Positions 6,576 to 15,848 of a stretch of 32,512 bases of DNA are shown here, piece after piece (the first letter of the stretch is position 1; every line of letters starts with the position of its first letter). The translations under genes and the position numbers were made by a program. The notes beneath the pieces were generated by a model that had not been told where the DNA came from, ran no database searches, and was given only the letters and a program-made list of their open reading frames with translations. Source of the DNA: Candidatus Obscuribacterales bacterium (GTDB lineage Bacteria; Cyanobacteriota; Vampirovibrionia; Obscuribacterales; Obscuribacteraceae); NCBI GenBank assembly GCA_021732025.1, contig JAKFVU010000049.1, positions 1 to 32,512 on the forward strand, given 5' to 3'.

Positions 6576-9443
6576 ATGAAAACAGTAGAATCTCCAACGC
6601 CAGACCTGGCTCCAGATAAGGGTCTTGCTGATGAATCGAGCGCGGCCGAATCAGCTTTTGCCGGCCCCATTATCAATGGTTTTGATAGCGGCAATCGGTC
6701 GATCTTTAAAGAGCCATCGTTGTACCTGTCCATCGCGGTTGTTTTCATTGCTGCCTTTGCCTGTCTAAACAAGACGCCAACGGTGTTCTGGCTCTCTGTG
6801 GGTCTGATGACTGCTGTGGCGGTGATATTTCATATCATGGCCGAGAGATTTCTATTTAGAGCAAAGAAAGAGCACCAGGTATTTTCTGCACCACTCGATG
6901 GCGTGTTTGTTGTCACTCTCGGTGCAATTCTTCCCGGCCTCAGTCTTTTAGCTTACGGTATTTATTCATTGTCCAAATCAGCGTCAGAATCAGCAACCCA
7001 GCAAGCAAATCTTATTGAGGAGTTAGCGAAAATGGCTCTCCTCCTAGTTGTTCCTTTCTTTAATTTTGTTGTCTGGTCGGCTGTGCGAAAGCGCTATCTG
7101 GTGCGGCCGCGCTTAGTTGGTCTAATGAACGGCTTTGCCTTTGGACTCTCAGCTGCTTGGTCGGCAATCTGGGTAAGTTCGGTCTTGCTTGCCCATAACA
7201 ATCTCTCGTGCAAGTTTGGCTGGATGCTCTTGCTCTGCACCGCCCCGTTCTTGCTGTTCGCCGCCTTTTGCCTTAGTTTAGATTTGTGGCACAAGACTGA
7301 AGCGAACATACGCCGAATAACAACAACATTTTCAGTATTAGGAATTTTGTTGTCATTCTTGTTTGCGTTTACGCCTATGGTGCGGGCCTTTTACATACAG
7401 TCTTTGGTTAGTGGTGCTCGCCAGGCGTCGACTGATGACCAGAGCCAGACTTTGACGGCTTTGCGTACGGCTGCTACAGATGAAGATCTGCGCCCTTCTA
7501 AGTATCCGCTCGGTGGCTTCGCTTTGGCCGAAATGCTCATTCCCAATCGCGGATTTGAGACTGGGGCCGAGGCTGATAGAGATCTGTACTTTAAGGTCAC
7601 AGGGAAGTCTTACTTTGCCCCTGATGGCAAAGGCAAAAAAACAGTCGAAGAACTGCAAGCGCTAACTAATCCCCTTATCGGAGAGCGCATTGCTGGCCTG
7701 TCCTTGGCCAAGTCACAAATGAATGGAAGTATCGACGCGGCCACTCTGTCAAGCTCTATCGACTGGACCTTGGCCTTCCATAACTCGTCCGATGTAGCAC
7801 AAGAAGCTCGTTGTGAAATAGCTATTCCAAGGCAAGCCGTGGTATCGCGGGTGACACTGTGGGTCAATGGTGTGCCCCGTGAAGGTGCTTTCGCCCCGAC
7901 AGATAAAGTTAGAGCCGCCTATCAAGGAGTGGTCAACCAGCAAAGAGATCCGCTACTGGTGACGATGTCTGCTCCCGATCGGATTCTCGTACAGTGCTTT
8001 CCCGTGGCTGCTAGTGGTGGCGAGTTAAAGATTAGAATTGGGTTCAAACTCCCTCTACAAACCGTTGATGGCAAGATGTGCTCAATGAAGTTGCCGCAAA
8101 TGTTAGCCAGTAATTTTGCGCAACTGAAGCGCCATCGCCTAAATTTAAGTTCTTCCGATCTGCCACTAGCTAGCCTTCCAGGAATTGTCGTGAAAAAGAA
8201 CGCTGACGGCTATGATCTCAGTGGCATAGTTAGAAGTGATGATATGGGCGCTAGCGACTGCAAGTTAGTTGTGCAGAAGACCATTCCGTTCTCTGAGGTT
8301 GCCTCTCTTGACTGGTATTCGTCCAAGCCTCGTTATATTGTAGAACGGCTCCAACAGGTAGCGACACCCGCCCCCAAGCGCTTATTGGTGTTAATTGATT
8401 CATCGGCCTCACTGAAGAAAAGTGCTTTTCAAATTAGACAGGCATTGGATGAGATTCCCGCTCGTCTAAATCCCACGATCACTTTTGCCGGAAAGCAGGC
8501 GCAAGTTCTAGTCAATTCTGATGCTTTTGAAGGAGGACAAGACAACTGGCCAGCTTTGAGAGACGCACTTGAGACAGCGGCCGAGCAACCCAATAGTGCA
8601 GTGCTTTGGATTCATGGTCCACAGCCTATTGTGCCTAAACTTGTTGATTCTTCAGTGCTTGATCTGGTTCATCGCGTCAATTTATATGATGTGCAAATAC
8701 AGCCAGGCGTAAACGCCATTGTGCCAGCTCTGCGAATGGAAGATACCTCAGCTCTGATTGCATACGAGCCTGTGGGCAATGGTACAACGGTGCGAGGTCT
8801 GAAGTCGCTTCTGCCTATTTGGGAAGGAACCAAACAGGCGAGCAAGAGTAGTCTAGCTGTTCAGAGAACGATGTCGGCAGAGCGTCCTACTTGTCCTATT
8901 GTTGCAGACAAGCTAGTTTCGGCACAATTGACCAGTCTTTGGGCTAAAGATGAAGTGAATAAACTTTTGGCAGGTGGCCATCAGCATGAAGCTCAAGTCC
9001 TTGCGGCGCATTATCGACTGGTTACTCCAGTGACTGGTGCTGTGGTATTAGAGACTGGAGATGACTACAAAGCCAATCATATTAATCCAGGCGCCTACAA
9101 AGACGCTCCTGATCGTTCTGCTAGGTTGGTTGCTGCTTTAGTTGCCTCCCCGGCTGGTGGCTTAGTTGGTGCTCCAGTTGATCCTCGTTATGGACAGTCG
9201 AATGAAGTAGGTCAATTGGCCGACTATGGTTATGATGCCGCCCGAGATCTGTCTCGCTTGCTGACTTTCATCTCTCTTCTGATTTCAATAGCTATTGCTA
9301 TATTGTTTGTGCGCGGAAGGAAAGAGAAGTCGCGTATTGTTTATGCTAAAGCTGTCGGTATTGTTGTTGCTGCACCGATCGTGGTGCACCTTATCGGTAC
9401 TTTCATGATCAATAATTGTGGTGGCATAGGAGGCGGGCTCTAG
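6576..9443 (+). CDS. Polytopic membrane protein with VIT-like and vWA-like domains
   Basis: A 955-residue protein from the ATG at 6576, chosen because GAGGT lies 7 bases upstream; a TTG at 6522 has no such site. About seven hydrophobic helices fill residues 45-270. They are followed by a VIT-like beta domain (about 390-495, containing TLWVNGVPREGAF and a PDRILVQCFPV strand) and a vWA-like domain with the MIDAS motif DSSAS at 608-612. Near the C-terminus are HYRLVTPVTGAVVLE and VDPRYGQSNEVGQLADYGYD, then two more helices. This order resembles the large integral-membrane proteins of exosortase/PEP-CTERM systems (for example TIGR02921), but no PEP-type sorting tail is visible. The function is unknown; metal-dependent adhesion or complex assembly is the family-level guess. 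It ends 7 bp from a convergent gene. Confidence 0.8.
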   Translation: MKTVESPTPDLAPDKGLADESSAAESAFAGPIINGFDSGNRSIFKEPSLYLSIAVVFIAAFACLNKTPTVFWLSVGLMTAVAVIFHIMAERFLFRAKKEHQVFSAPLDGVFVVTLGAILPGLSLLAYGIYSLSKSASESATQQANLIEELAKMALLLVVPFFNFVVWSAVRKRYLVRPRLVGLMNGFAFGLSAAWSAIWVSSVLLAHNNLSCKFGWMLLLCTAPFLLFAAFCLSLDLWHKTEANIRRITTTFSVLGILLSFLFAFTPMVRAFYIQSLVSGARQASTDDQSQTLTALRTAATDEDLRPSKYPLGGFALAEMLIPNRGFETGAEADRDLYFKVTGKSYFAPDGKGKKTVEELQALTNPLIGERIAGLSLAKSQMNGSIDAATLSSSIDWTLAFHNSSDVAQEARCEIAIPRQAVVSRVTLWVNGVPREGAFAPTDKVRAAYQGVVNQQRDPLLVTMSAPDRILVQCFPVAASGGELKIRIGFKLPLQTVDGKMCSMKLPQMLASNFAQLKRHRLNLSSSDLPLASLPGIVVKKNADGYDLSGIVRSDDMGASDCKLVVQKTIPFSEVASLDWYSSKPRYIVERLQQVATPAPKRLLVLIDSSASLKKSAFQIRQALDEIPARLNPTITFAGKQAQVLVNSDAFEGGQDNWPALRDALETAAEQPNSAVLWIHGPQPIVPKLVDSSVLDLVHRVNLYDVQIQPGVNAIVPALRMEDTSALIAYEPVGNGTTVRGLKSLLPIWEGTKQASKSSLAVQRTMSAERPTCPIVADKLVSAQLTSLWAKDEVNKLLAGGHQHEAQVLAAHYRLVTPVTGAVVLETGDDYKANHINPGAYKDAPDRSARLVAALVASPAGGLVGAPVDPRYGQSNEVGQLADYGYDAARDLSRLLTFISLLISIAIAILFVRGRKEKSRIVYAKAVGIVVAAPIVVHLIGTFMINNCGGIGGGL

Positions 9444-9450
9444 CTATGTG

Positions 9451-11769
9451 TTACGGCTTCTCTTGTAAATGACCTTGAGTCTCCGCTAGTGCTTTCGATA
9501 CTTCAGCTTCTAAGCGCGCAAGCACTGTACTGCATTGCGATACGTCTGACATAACCGCTGCTGCTTCTAATTCTTGCAGTGTACTAGCTAGCTTCGGCGC
9601 GCAGATGGTGCCACATGCACCTTTAAATGAATGGGCAACAGATCGCACCGCCGCATAGTCGGTCTGGTCCAAATGTTTCTGCATGCATTCAACTTCACCA
9701 GTGGCACTGTCTGCAAACATAGATAGTAATTGTTTGTAGTTCTTTTCACTGAAGCGCGATGCGAGAATGCCTATGTCAATTAGTGGTTCTGCTAATAGAT
9801 CGCTTGAAGTGGTAGCCGAAGAATTAGTCGATGAGCTAGTTGCAGTGCTAGTTGCACTATTTGGTGCTTTAACAGATGGCTCTGTCGTCAGTTCGAGAGA
9901 TGATTCGTTGTCCACGGCCTTATATTGTCCTGATTCGATTCGTTGGGATATGGTGCTGATTTTTTCGAGGTCTTTGGACCAAGCTCGTAATATTTTTTCG
10001 AGTTCTGCTGGTTCGATGGGCTTAGCTATATAGTCATCCATGCCCGCCGCTAGACAGTCTTCACGGCTACCTTCTAGAGCATTGGCTGTCATGGCAATTA
10101 TGGGTACGTGGGTTTCTCTTTGCTCCTGAAGCTTTTTGATAATTCGGGCAGCGGCATAGCCATCAAGTTCAGGCATTTGGCAATCTAAGAAAACAATATC
10201 AAATTCTCCTGTATCAAAAGTGGCGACAGCCTCCATGCCGTTTTCAACCACTTCAACTTCTAAATTCAGGCCCTGTAGTAAAAGTTTAGCAACTTGTTGA
10301 TTGAGCTTATTGTCGTCTGCAACTAGTGCTCTTAGCTTTCTGGTCGTGAATATCTTTTGATTGGGTAACCGCTTTTGTTGCGCTTCTTCGCCGTCTATCT
10401 GGTGCGGGTTTGGTGAGCTTAGATAGTATTTGAGAGCGTTGCGTCGCACCGGTCTAGTGAGGGTTTTGGCTAAGCTCTTGGGCAACAGCGCTTCTGTTTC
10501 GAGCCTGAGGTCTTTAGTAGTTAACAGAATCATCCTCTGGGTAGAAGATTCTTTTCCGTAAAATTCGCGCTCATACAGATCTAGTGCAAGCTGGCTATGG
10601 CGCGCACCGTCGACAATCAGCGTGATTGTGTCGGCAGTCTTTCGCGCGCTTTCAATGGAGGCAACCGCTTCTGCCACCGTGCTACAAGGTTCTGCTTTTA
10701 GTCCAAAGGTCTCGCAGTAACTGCCGATGCATTCCTTCAGTTGCTGGTCGTTATCTAAAATAATGACGGTCGAGCGCGCAGCGTCGATTTGAAAACTATT
10801 GGTGATAGGGCCAACTGTTTTGCGATCGGCAGCCAGCATGTTGACGCTGAAACTAAAGGTTGAGCCTTTATTAACTGTACTGGCCACACCAATGGTGCCA
10901 CCCAAAAGTTCAATAAGACGCTTTGAGATACTGAGGCCAAGCCCAGTACCGCCGTATCTGCGACTTATTGAGCCATCAACCTGGACAAATGGCTCAAAGA
11001 GACGCTCCAGGCTTGCTTCCGGAATACCGATACCGGTGTCTATCACCGAGAAGCAAATCAAGGCTCTATCTTCGAAGTGATTGCGCAGATCGGCGCGGAT
11101 AGTAACGCTGCCATGATTGGTGAATTTTAGTGCGTTGCCACCAAGATTGAGTAGAATTTGCCTAATGCGCAGTGGGTCTCCGGTCACGAGAGCCGGAATG
11201 CGTGGGTCTATAAATGTAGAAAGCAAAAGATTCTTGCTATCTGCTTGTGGCGATAGTATTTCACCCACTCCTTCAATTAGGCTCTTGGGGTCAAATTCGC
11301 AGTTAGAAATTTCTAGTCGACCTGCTTCGATTTTGGAAAAATCTAGAATGTCGTTCAAGATACTTAAAAGTGATTTTCCAGCTTCTTTGACTAGTAGTGC
11401 ATATTCGCGGGCTGACGAGCTAAGCTCTGTGCGAAGAAGGATCTCTATCATGCCGAGAATGCCGTTCATTGGAGTGCGAATTTCGTGGCTCATGTTGGCC
11501 ACGAATTCTGATTTGAGTTTCGAAACTGCTTGAGCTTGGTCTCTTGCTTGTATCAGCTCGGCAATTAAACGTTGATGGCTTTCACTGTTGTTGCATGCAG
11601 CTTCGCTATCAATATCAAGGCGCTGGCTGTGTTCATCTTCGGCAATTCTGATTAATTCTGCTATTGCTTCTTTTGCTTCATTGCGAGTTTGCGGATTCTC
11701 TATCTTGCTCAATACTTTCAAGATTGGCCCGCTGACTAATCCCTGCAATTTTTCTTCGAAATCATCCAT
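9451..11769 (-). CDS. Hybrid sensor histidine kinase with two receivers and HPt
   Basis: A 772-residue BarA/ArcB-like kinase without membrane helices, so cytosolic. The order is: N-terminal helical region (1-80); HisKA with SHEIRTP, His95; HATPase with NALKF, DTGIGI and [10 protein letters not shown]; a degenerate receiver (about 330-440) that keeps an aspartate (LIVDGA) but has Arg where the conserved Lys should be (LTRPV); a canonical receiver with Asp529 in [10 protein letters not shown] and Lys in IAKPIEP; a Ser/Thr-rich linker; and HPt with His713 in AHSFKGACG. The expected relay is His95 to Asp529 to His713 to a separate receiver. It lies 33 bp downstream of the receiver-kinase fusion gene, the obvious candidate for that receiver. 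The ATG at 11769 is preferred over a TTG one codon earlier. Its input signal is unknown. Confidence 0.95.
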   Translation of the reverse strand: MDDFEEKLQGLVSGPILKVLSKIENPQTRNEAKEAIAELIRIAEDEHSQRLDIDSEAACNNSESHQRLIAELIQARDQAQAVSKLKSEFVANMSHEIRTPMNGILGMIEILLRTELSSSAREYALLVKEAGKSLLSILNDILDFSKIEAGRLEISNCEFDPKSLIEGVGEILSPQADSKNLLLSTFIDPRIPALVTGDPLRIRQILLNLGGNALKFTNHGSVTIRADLRNHFEDRALICFSVIDTGIGIPEASLERLFEPFVQVDGSISRRYGGTGLGLSISKRLIELLGGTIGVASTVNKGSTFSFSVNMLAADRKTVGPITNSFQIDAARSTVIILDNDQQLKECIGSYCETFGLKAEPCSTVAEAVASIESARKTADTITLIVDGARHSQLALDLYEREFYGKESSTQRMILLTTKDLRLETEALLPKSLAKTLTRPVRRNALKYYLSSPNPHQIDGEEAQQKRLPNQKIFTTRKLRALVADDNKLNQQVAKLLLQGLNLEVEVVENGMEAVATFDTGEFDIVFLDCQMPELDGYAAARIIKKLQEQRETHVPIIAMTANALEGSREDCLAAGMDDYIAKPIEPAELEKILRAWSKDLEKISTISQRIESGQYKAVDNESSLELTTEPSVKAPNSATSTATSSSTNSSATTSSDLLAEPLIDIGILASRFSEKNYKQLLSMFADSATGEVECMQKHLDQTDYAAVRSVAHSFKGACGTICAPKLASTLQELEAAAVMSDVSQCSTVLARLEAEVSKALAETQGHLQEKP

Positions 11770-11802
11770 CAACTTTATACCGCTAAAATTTAGGTCGGGC
11801 CA

Positions 11803-13386
11803 CTACTCTACTCTTAGGTTTGTTGCAACTGTCGATACTTTGTTCAGCGACTCAAGCATTTCTTCAGCGCTTTGATAACGGTCGTCAGGGTTTTTGCTCA
11901 ATGCTTTATAGATTACGTCTACTAATTCTACGGGAAGGCTGACTCCGGGCTGGAAGAATGGCAGCCTTGATGGTGTTTCATTGAGATGAAGTCGAACCAT
12001 GTCATAGAAACTATCGCCATCAAAAGTTGCCTTTCCGGTGAAGCATTCGTACATGACGCAACCGATGGCGTAAATATCGCTGCGCGCGTCCAGCTCTTTA
12101 CCGGTGCATTGTTCTGGGCTCATATAGCGAGGAGTTCCCACTACTTCACCCGTATTGGTCAGCTTCAGCCGTTCCTTTTCTGTACTAGGATTTTTAGCGA
12201 TGCCAAAGTCGACGATCTTTACCAGAGGTATTGCGTCTTCTGAAATGATGATGTTGCTGGGCTTTATGTCTCTGTGCACGATGTGTGCTCGATGCACAAC
12301 ACTCAGGCCGCCTAATACTTGCTTGAAAATGCCTAAGCCAAGCTCTGTATCAAGAGGGCCATGGGCTTGGAGAAAGCTTTCTAGACTTTGCCCAGAATGA
12401 AAATCCATGATCATGTATGGTTCTTTATTCGGCGTCACACCAAAATCAAAGACAGAAACAAGATTTGGATGATTTAGCTGACTTAAGGTCTGGGCCTCAC
12501 TTTGAAAACGAGCGACAACGTTCTTGTCTTCAGCGTGTTCGGGATTTAGCATTTTGATCGCTACAAGTCGATTCATCAAAACATGCTTGCCCTTATAGAC
12601 GATGCCCATGCCGCCGCGGCCGAGCACCCCTTCTATTTCGTAGCGGTCGCCGATAATTGTGCGTCCGCCCTGATAATTTTTGATACCTATTCGGTCTCGA
12701 CCACCCCCTCTTTCAGGGCTTATTGGTGTCTCTCCCTTATGGCTTAATTCTTGCTTGGCGGCCTGCAGAAGCAAATCGAGTGTTCCCTGCACGAGATCGC
12801 CGACATTGTCTAGCGAAGAACCAGTTTGCCTAGCAATCGATTCTAAGCTGGAGCCAGAGCTCAGCATTTTCAGAACGGCTACTTGATTTTCTGATAGTGG
12901 TGAGTCAGGCAGAATAAGCTGACTGGTTGGACCGGCAGAGCCTGATTTTTGACGGCTGTCTTGGGCTTTCAATAACTTGTGAGCAATGCCCGGGTCTAGC
13001 CAGGTAGCGCCAGAAGAGACAGCTTTGATGGCCGCATATAAGTGCTCACCAGCAACGGTTTTTAGGCAATAGCCATCTGCGCCAGCTTCTATGGCTTCAT
13101 AAATGTGCTCATTATCAGCACTAGCTGTAAACATGATGATGTGGGTGCCGGGTAGCGCCTGTTTAATTTCTTTGGAAGCGCGGATGCCGTCGATTTTGGG
13201 AAGACCGATGTCCATTAATATTACGTTGGGCTTGACTGCTAAAGCTTGCAAAATGGCACTGACCCCATCGCTGCAGTCGGCTACCACTTTTAAGTCAGGA
13301 TAAGCCTCTAGCGAGCATTTAAGACCGAAGCGTGTAATCGCCTGATCTTCTGCAATCAATACGGTAATTGGCTTTTGTAGAGACAT
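11803..13386 (-). CDS. Receiver-HTH-Ser/Thr protein kinase fusion
   Basis: A 527-residue cytosolic protein joining two signalling classes. Residues 5-125 are a NarL-type receiver with an acidic pocket (AEDQ), phospho-acceptor Asp59 in MDIGLPKIDG, a T/S switch (FTAS) and Lys in LKT. Residues about 160-205 resemble a LuxR-type HTH (LSENQVAVLKMLSSGSSLESIARQTG), but the recognition part is poorly conserved. Residues 250-515 are a complete Hanks-type kinase: glycine loop GRGGMG, VAIK with Lys278, HRDIKPSN with Asp373, DFGIAK, GTPRYMSPEQ and DIYAIG. It has no membrane helix, unlike the two kinases upstream. Receiver phosphorylation probably modulates the kinase. The ATG is preceded by AGGT, and the hybrid histidine kinase follows directly. 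Domain calls are secure; DNA binding is doubtful. Confidence 0.94.
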   Translation of the reverse strand: MSLQKPITVLIAEDQAITRFGLKCSLEAYPDLKVVADCSDGVSAILQALAVKPNVILMDIGLPKIDGIRASKEIKQALPGTHIIMFTASADNEHIYEAIEAGADGYCLKTVAGEHLYAAIKAVSSGATWLDPGIAHKLLKAQDSRQKSGSAGPTSQLILPDSPLSENQVAVLKMLSSGSSLESIARQTGSSLDNVGDLVQGTLDLLLQAAKQELSHKGETPISPERGGGRDRIGIKNYQGGRTIIGDRYEIEGVLGRGGMGIVYKGKHVLMNRLVAIKMLNPEHAEDKNVVARFQSEAQTLSQLNHPNLVSVFDFGVTPNKEPYMIMDFHSGQSLESFLQAHGPLDTELGLGIFKQVLGGLSVVHRAHIVHRDIKPSNIIISEDAIPLVKIVDFGIAKNPSTEKERLKLTNTGEVVGTPRYMSPEQCTGKELDARSDIYAIGCVMYECFTGKATFDGDSFYDMVRLHLNETPSRLPFFQPGVSLPVELVDVIYKALSKNPDDRYQSAEEMLESLNKVSTVATNLRVE

Positions 13387-13549
13387 TAATGCAATACCTG
13401 GCCGAGCGATAGTTCGGTCACCACTGGTGTCATTAGTCTCCTAAATTGCGAAATTGACTTGTAAGCTTACATTGTCATTATTCCACGTTTATAACGGGGG
13501 GCGTCTCACTCTTATGGGTGATCACTCTGTAGATTGTCTTGCAGGAATG

Positions 13550-14659
13550 CTAGTGAAGGTGCCGGTGATGCAGGTCGGGGTAGTGAATATGGCTGTGACT
13601 GAGGGCTTCATGTTGGTGTTTGTGGGTATGGGGTATCTCGCTGCCATCTTTCTTGCTTGAGGGTTCATCCCCCGCTTCGTGCTCGTGGCAGTGATGCAAA
13701 TCGTGGATATGTTCATGAGTGTGCTTAAGTGGCTCGTGATAGTGAACGTGTTCATGTCTTTCAGTGAGATGCAGATAAACACCGACGCTCATTAGCAGTG
13801 CAGCCAATGCCAGAGGAAGAGTGACAGGCTCGTGGAAAATGACAAGGGCAAGCAGGGCGCCGAGAAATGGCGCTGTGGCAAAGTAAGCGCTAGTGCGAGC
13901 ACTGCCCAGCTCGCGTAAGGCAACGACAAAGAGCACCAAGCTAAGGCCGTAGCAGATAAAGCCGATGAAAAGGGCGGCGGCGAGAATCTCAAACTTTGGC
14001 AATGACTGACCAAGCAGGAGTGCCAAGGCAAGATTGACTGAGCCAGCAACCAAACCTTTGATCATGGCGATTTGCTTGGCGTCAGCCGCTGCAATTTGTC
14101 TGGTGAAGTTGTTATCGATTGCCCAGCCTAGGCAAGCTAAGGCAATCAGGAGATGGCCTGAGATATTGGCAAAGTTTTTGGCGTTTGCTGCCGCGGCGAT
14201 ATTGGTCGGGTTGAAGCTCAGTATCGCACCACCCGCGGTGATAGCTAGCATGCCGAGCACAATTTTACGGTCGCAGTTCTCACGAAAATAGAACCAAGCA
14301 ATCAATGCCGTTAAGACACCTTCAAGGTTAAGGAGCAAAGACGCCGTTGTAGCGCTACTTTGGCTGAGGCCGAGCATAAGGCAAACTGGTGCAAAAATAC
14401 CTCCGGCCGATACAACTACCAAGAGTGCTGGCAAATCAGAGCGACGCAGCTGCAAATTTTTTGTTTGTTTTTTTGTTAGGGCCGAGTAGAGCGATAGCAG
14501 TGTAAATCCTGCACCAGTACCCAAATAAAATAAACTAGCAAGCATGATCGGTGCAATTTCAATTTCTAACAGTTTGGCTATGGGAGTGCTAACGCCAAAT
14601 AAAGCTGCCGCGGCAGCGGCCAGAAAAACACCTTTGAAATTTCGTTTGTGCTCGGTCAT
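13550..14659 (-). CDS. EamA/DMT-family transporter with histidine-rich C-terminal tail
   Basis: A 369-residue inner-membrane exporter-type protein with ten hydrophobic helices in two EamA repeats (about 8-140 and 165-295; the first begins FLAAAAAALFGVSTPIAKLL). The last 69 residues (301-369) contain 23 histidines in two blocks, HEHVHYHEP...HHCHEHE and HTHKHQHEALSHSHIHYPDLHHRHLH, separated by an acidic/Ser-Lys linker. Such tails bind Zn, Ni, Co or similar ions, and comparable His-rich tails are known on other EamA proteins. Metal sensing or metal export is therefore inferred; the substrate is not shown. It starts 15 bp after the stop of the upstream kinase gene, so it is probably in that operon. 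Confidence 0.92.
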   Translation of the reverse strand: MTEHKRNFKGVFLAAAAAALFGVSTPIAKLLEIEIAPIMLASLFYLGTGAGFTLLSLYSALTKKQTKNLQLRRSDLPALLVVVSAGGIFAPVCLMLGLSQSSATTASLLLNLEGVLTALIAWFYFRENCDRKIVLGMLAITAGGAILSFNPTNIAAAANAKNFANISGHLLIALACLGWAIDNNFTRQIAAADAKQIAMIKGLVAGSVNLALALLLGQSLPKFEILAAALFIGFICYGLSLVLFVVALRELGSARTSAYFATAPFLGALLALVIFHEPVTLPLALAALLMSVGVYLHLTERHEHVHYHEPLKHTHEHIHDLHHCHEHEAGDEPSSKKDGSEIPHTHKHQHEALSHSHIHYPDLHHRHLH

Positions 14660-14674
14660 AATTTCTTGCTGTGT

Positions 14675-15787
14675 CTAACCGCCAAGCCCCTGGCCGGTTG
14701 TTAGCACATAGATTAGTAAAATTGTTGCCGCTAGAAGCAAAACTGTGGCGATGATGATTGCCACAATCACAACTTTGGGCATACCTGAAGACTGCGAGCT
14801 TTCTTCGTAATCTTCTTCGTAGTCATCGTCATCATCATCATCATAAGCCTCTTGTACTCGCTTATTGTTGAAATATGGCGTTGTCAGAGGCTTGCCGCTC
14901 TTTACCGCTAAGAGATCGTTGTGCAGATCGGTCAGTGATTGATAGCGGTCAGCTTTCTCTTTGGCCAATAAGCGAGCAACTATTATTTCGATACCTTCAG
15001 GAAAATCTTTGCCCAACGAAGCTTCGCGCAACTTCAGTGGAATTTCTTTTTGGTGTTTGACCATGGTTATCAGGGCGCTATCACCCATGAAAGGTGGCGC
15101 ACCGGTTAGTGTTTCGTAGAGAGCGCACCCAATAGAGTAGATGTCAGAGCGCGGGTCAACCTCGGCACCACGACATTGTTCTGGGCTCATATACAAAGGG
15201 CTACCAAAAATGGCGCCTGTATTGGTTGTTGCTGCACAATCTTGGCCGGTGGGAGTGGCTAATTTGGCGATACCAAAGTCGAGAATTTTGACAGTGGGTT
15301 TGGTGGCGCCTTTGTCAAAGGTCAGCATGATGTTGCCCGGCTTGATGTCACGATGAACAAAACCGCGTTCATGAGCGAAATTAAGACCATCGGCGATTTG
15401 GCAAAATATTTCTAAAGCTTCTGCTAGTGACAGTGTGGCTTGTCGTTTCAAGACTTCTGCAAGAGATTCACCCTCAAGCAAATCCATGACGTAATAGGGA
15501 AACTTTCCCTCGGCGATGCCAAGGTCGTAAATCTTGACCATGTTCTTGTGCTCAAGCTTGGCCACTGACTTGGCTTCCATCTGGAAACGGGCCCAACTTT
15601 CTTTTGTCACTTCATCTGGGGGAATCGTTTTGAGCGCGAATTCACGATTGAGAAATGCGTGATGAACACGGTAAACAGCTCCCATACCACCGTGACCAAT
15701 TTGGGCGATGATACGATAAGAACCGGCGAAGGTGTCACCTTCATTGATGGAGATATTGGTTTTGGGTCTCTGAAATTGGTTCTGCAA
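14675..15787 (-). CDS. Membrane-anchored Ser/Thr protein kinase with acidic stretch
   Basis: A Hanks-type kinase of 370 residues. The kinase domain spans about 24-290: GHGGMG loop, ALK with Lys53, HRDIKPGN with Asp147, DFGIAK, GSPLYMSPEQ and DIYSIG. An Asp/Glu/Tyr run (YDDDDDDDYEEDYEESS) follows, then one transmembrane helix (about 338-361) with only a few residues outside. The catalytic domain therefore faces the cytoplasm and there is almost no external sensor. The start is TTG at 15787: there is no ATG or GTG in frame between the upstream stop and the glycine loop, and ribosome-binding sequence is weak. It lies 61 bp after the LRR-type kinase gene and 15 bp before the transporter gene. The acidic segment could bind cations or basic partners (inference). 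Confidence 0.92.
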   Translation of the reverse strand: MQNQFQRPKTNISINEGDTFAGSYRIIAQIGHGGMGAVYRVHHAFLNREFALKTIPPDEVTKESWARFQMEAKSVAKLEHKNMVKIYDLGIAEGKFPYYVMDLLEGESLAEVLKRQATLSLAEALEIFCQIADGLNFAHERGFVHRDIKPGNIMLTFDKGATKPTVKILDFGIAKLATPTGQDCAATTNTGAIFGSPLYMSPEQCRGAEVDPRSDIYSIGCALYETLTGAPPFMGDSALITMVKHQKEIPLKLREASLGKDFPEGIEIIVARLLAKEKADRYQSLTDLHNDLLAVKSGKPLTTPYFNNKRVQEAYDDDDDDDYEEDYEESSQSSGMPKVVIVAIIIATVLLLAATILLIYVLTTGQGLGG

Positions 15788-15848
15788 TTTACTACCGTCT
15801 TCACACCAAGTGTTCTTATTCTACGTCCTTTTGCTTTAAACGATGGTT

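Noticed and set aside
11117..11533. 138-codon plus frame inside the hybrid histidine kinase
   Set aside because: Overlaps the HisKA/HATPase coding region on the other strand and has no family features.
13387..13549. Promoter or terminator between transporter and receiver-kinase genes
   Set aside because: A GTGATCAC palindrome and a weak CCGA/TCGG pair are present, but neither forms a terminator or a spaced promoter that I can defend.
13454..13660. 68-codon plus frame at the end of the transporter gene
   Set aside because: It is the complement of the His-rich tail, which naturally yields Val/Met-rich hydrophobic frames.
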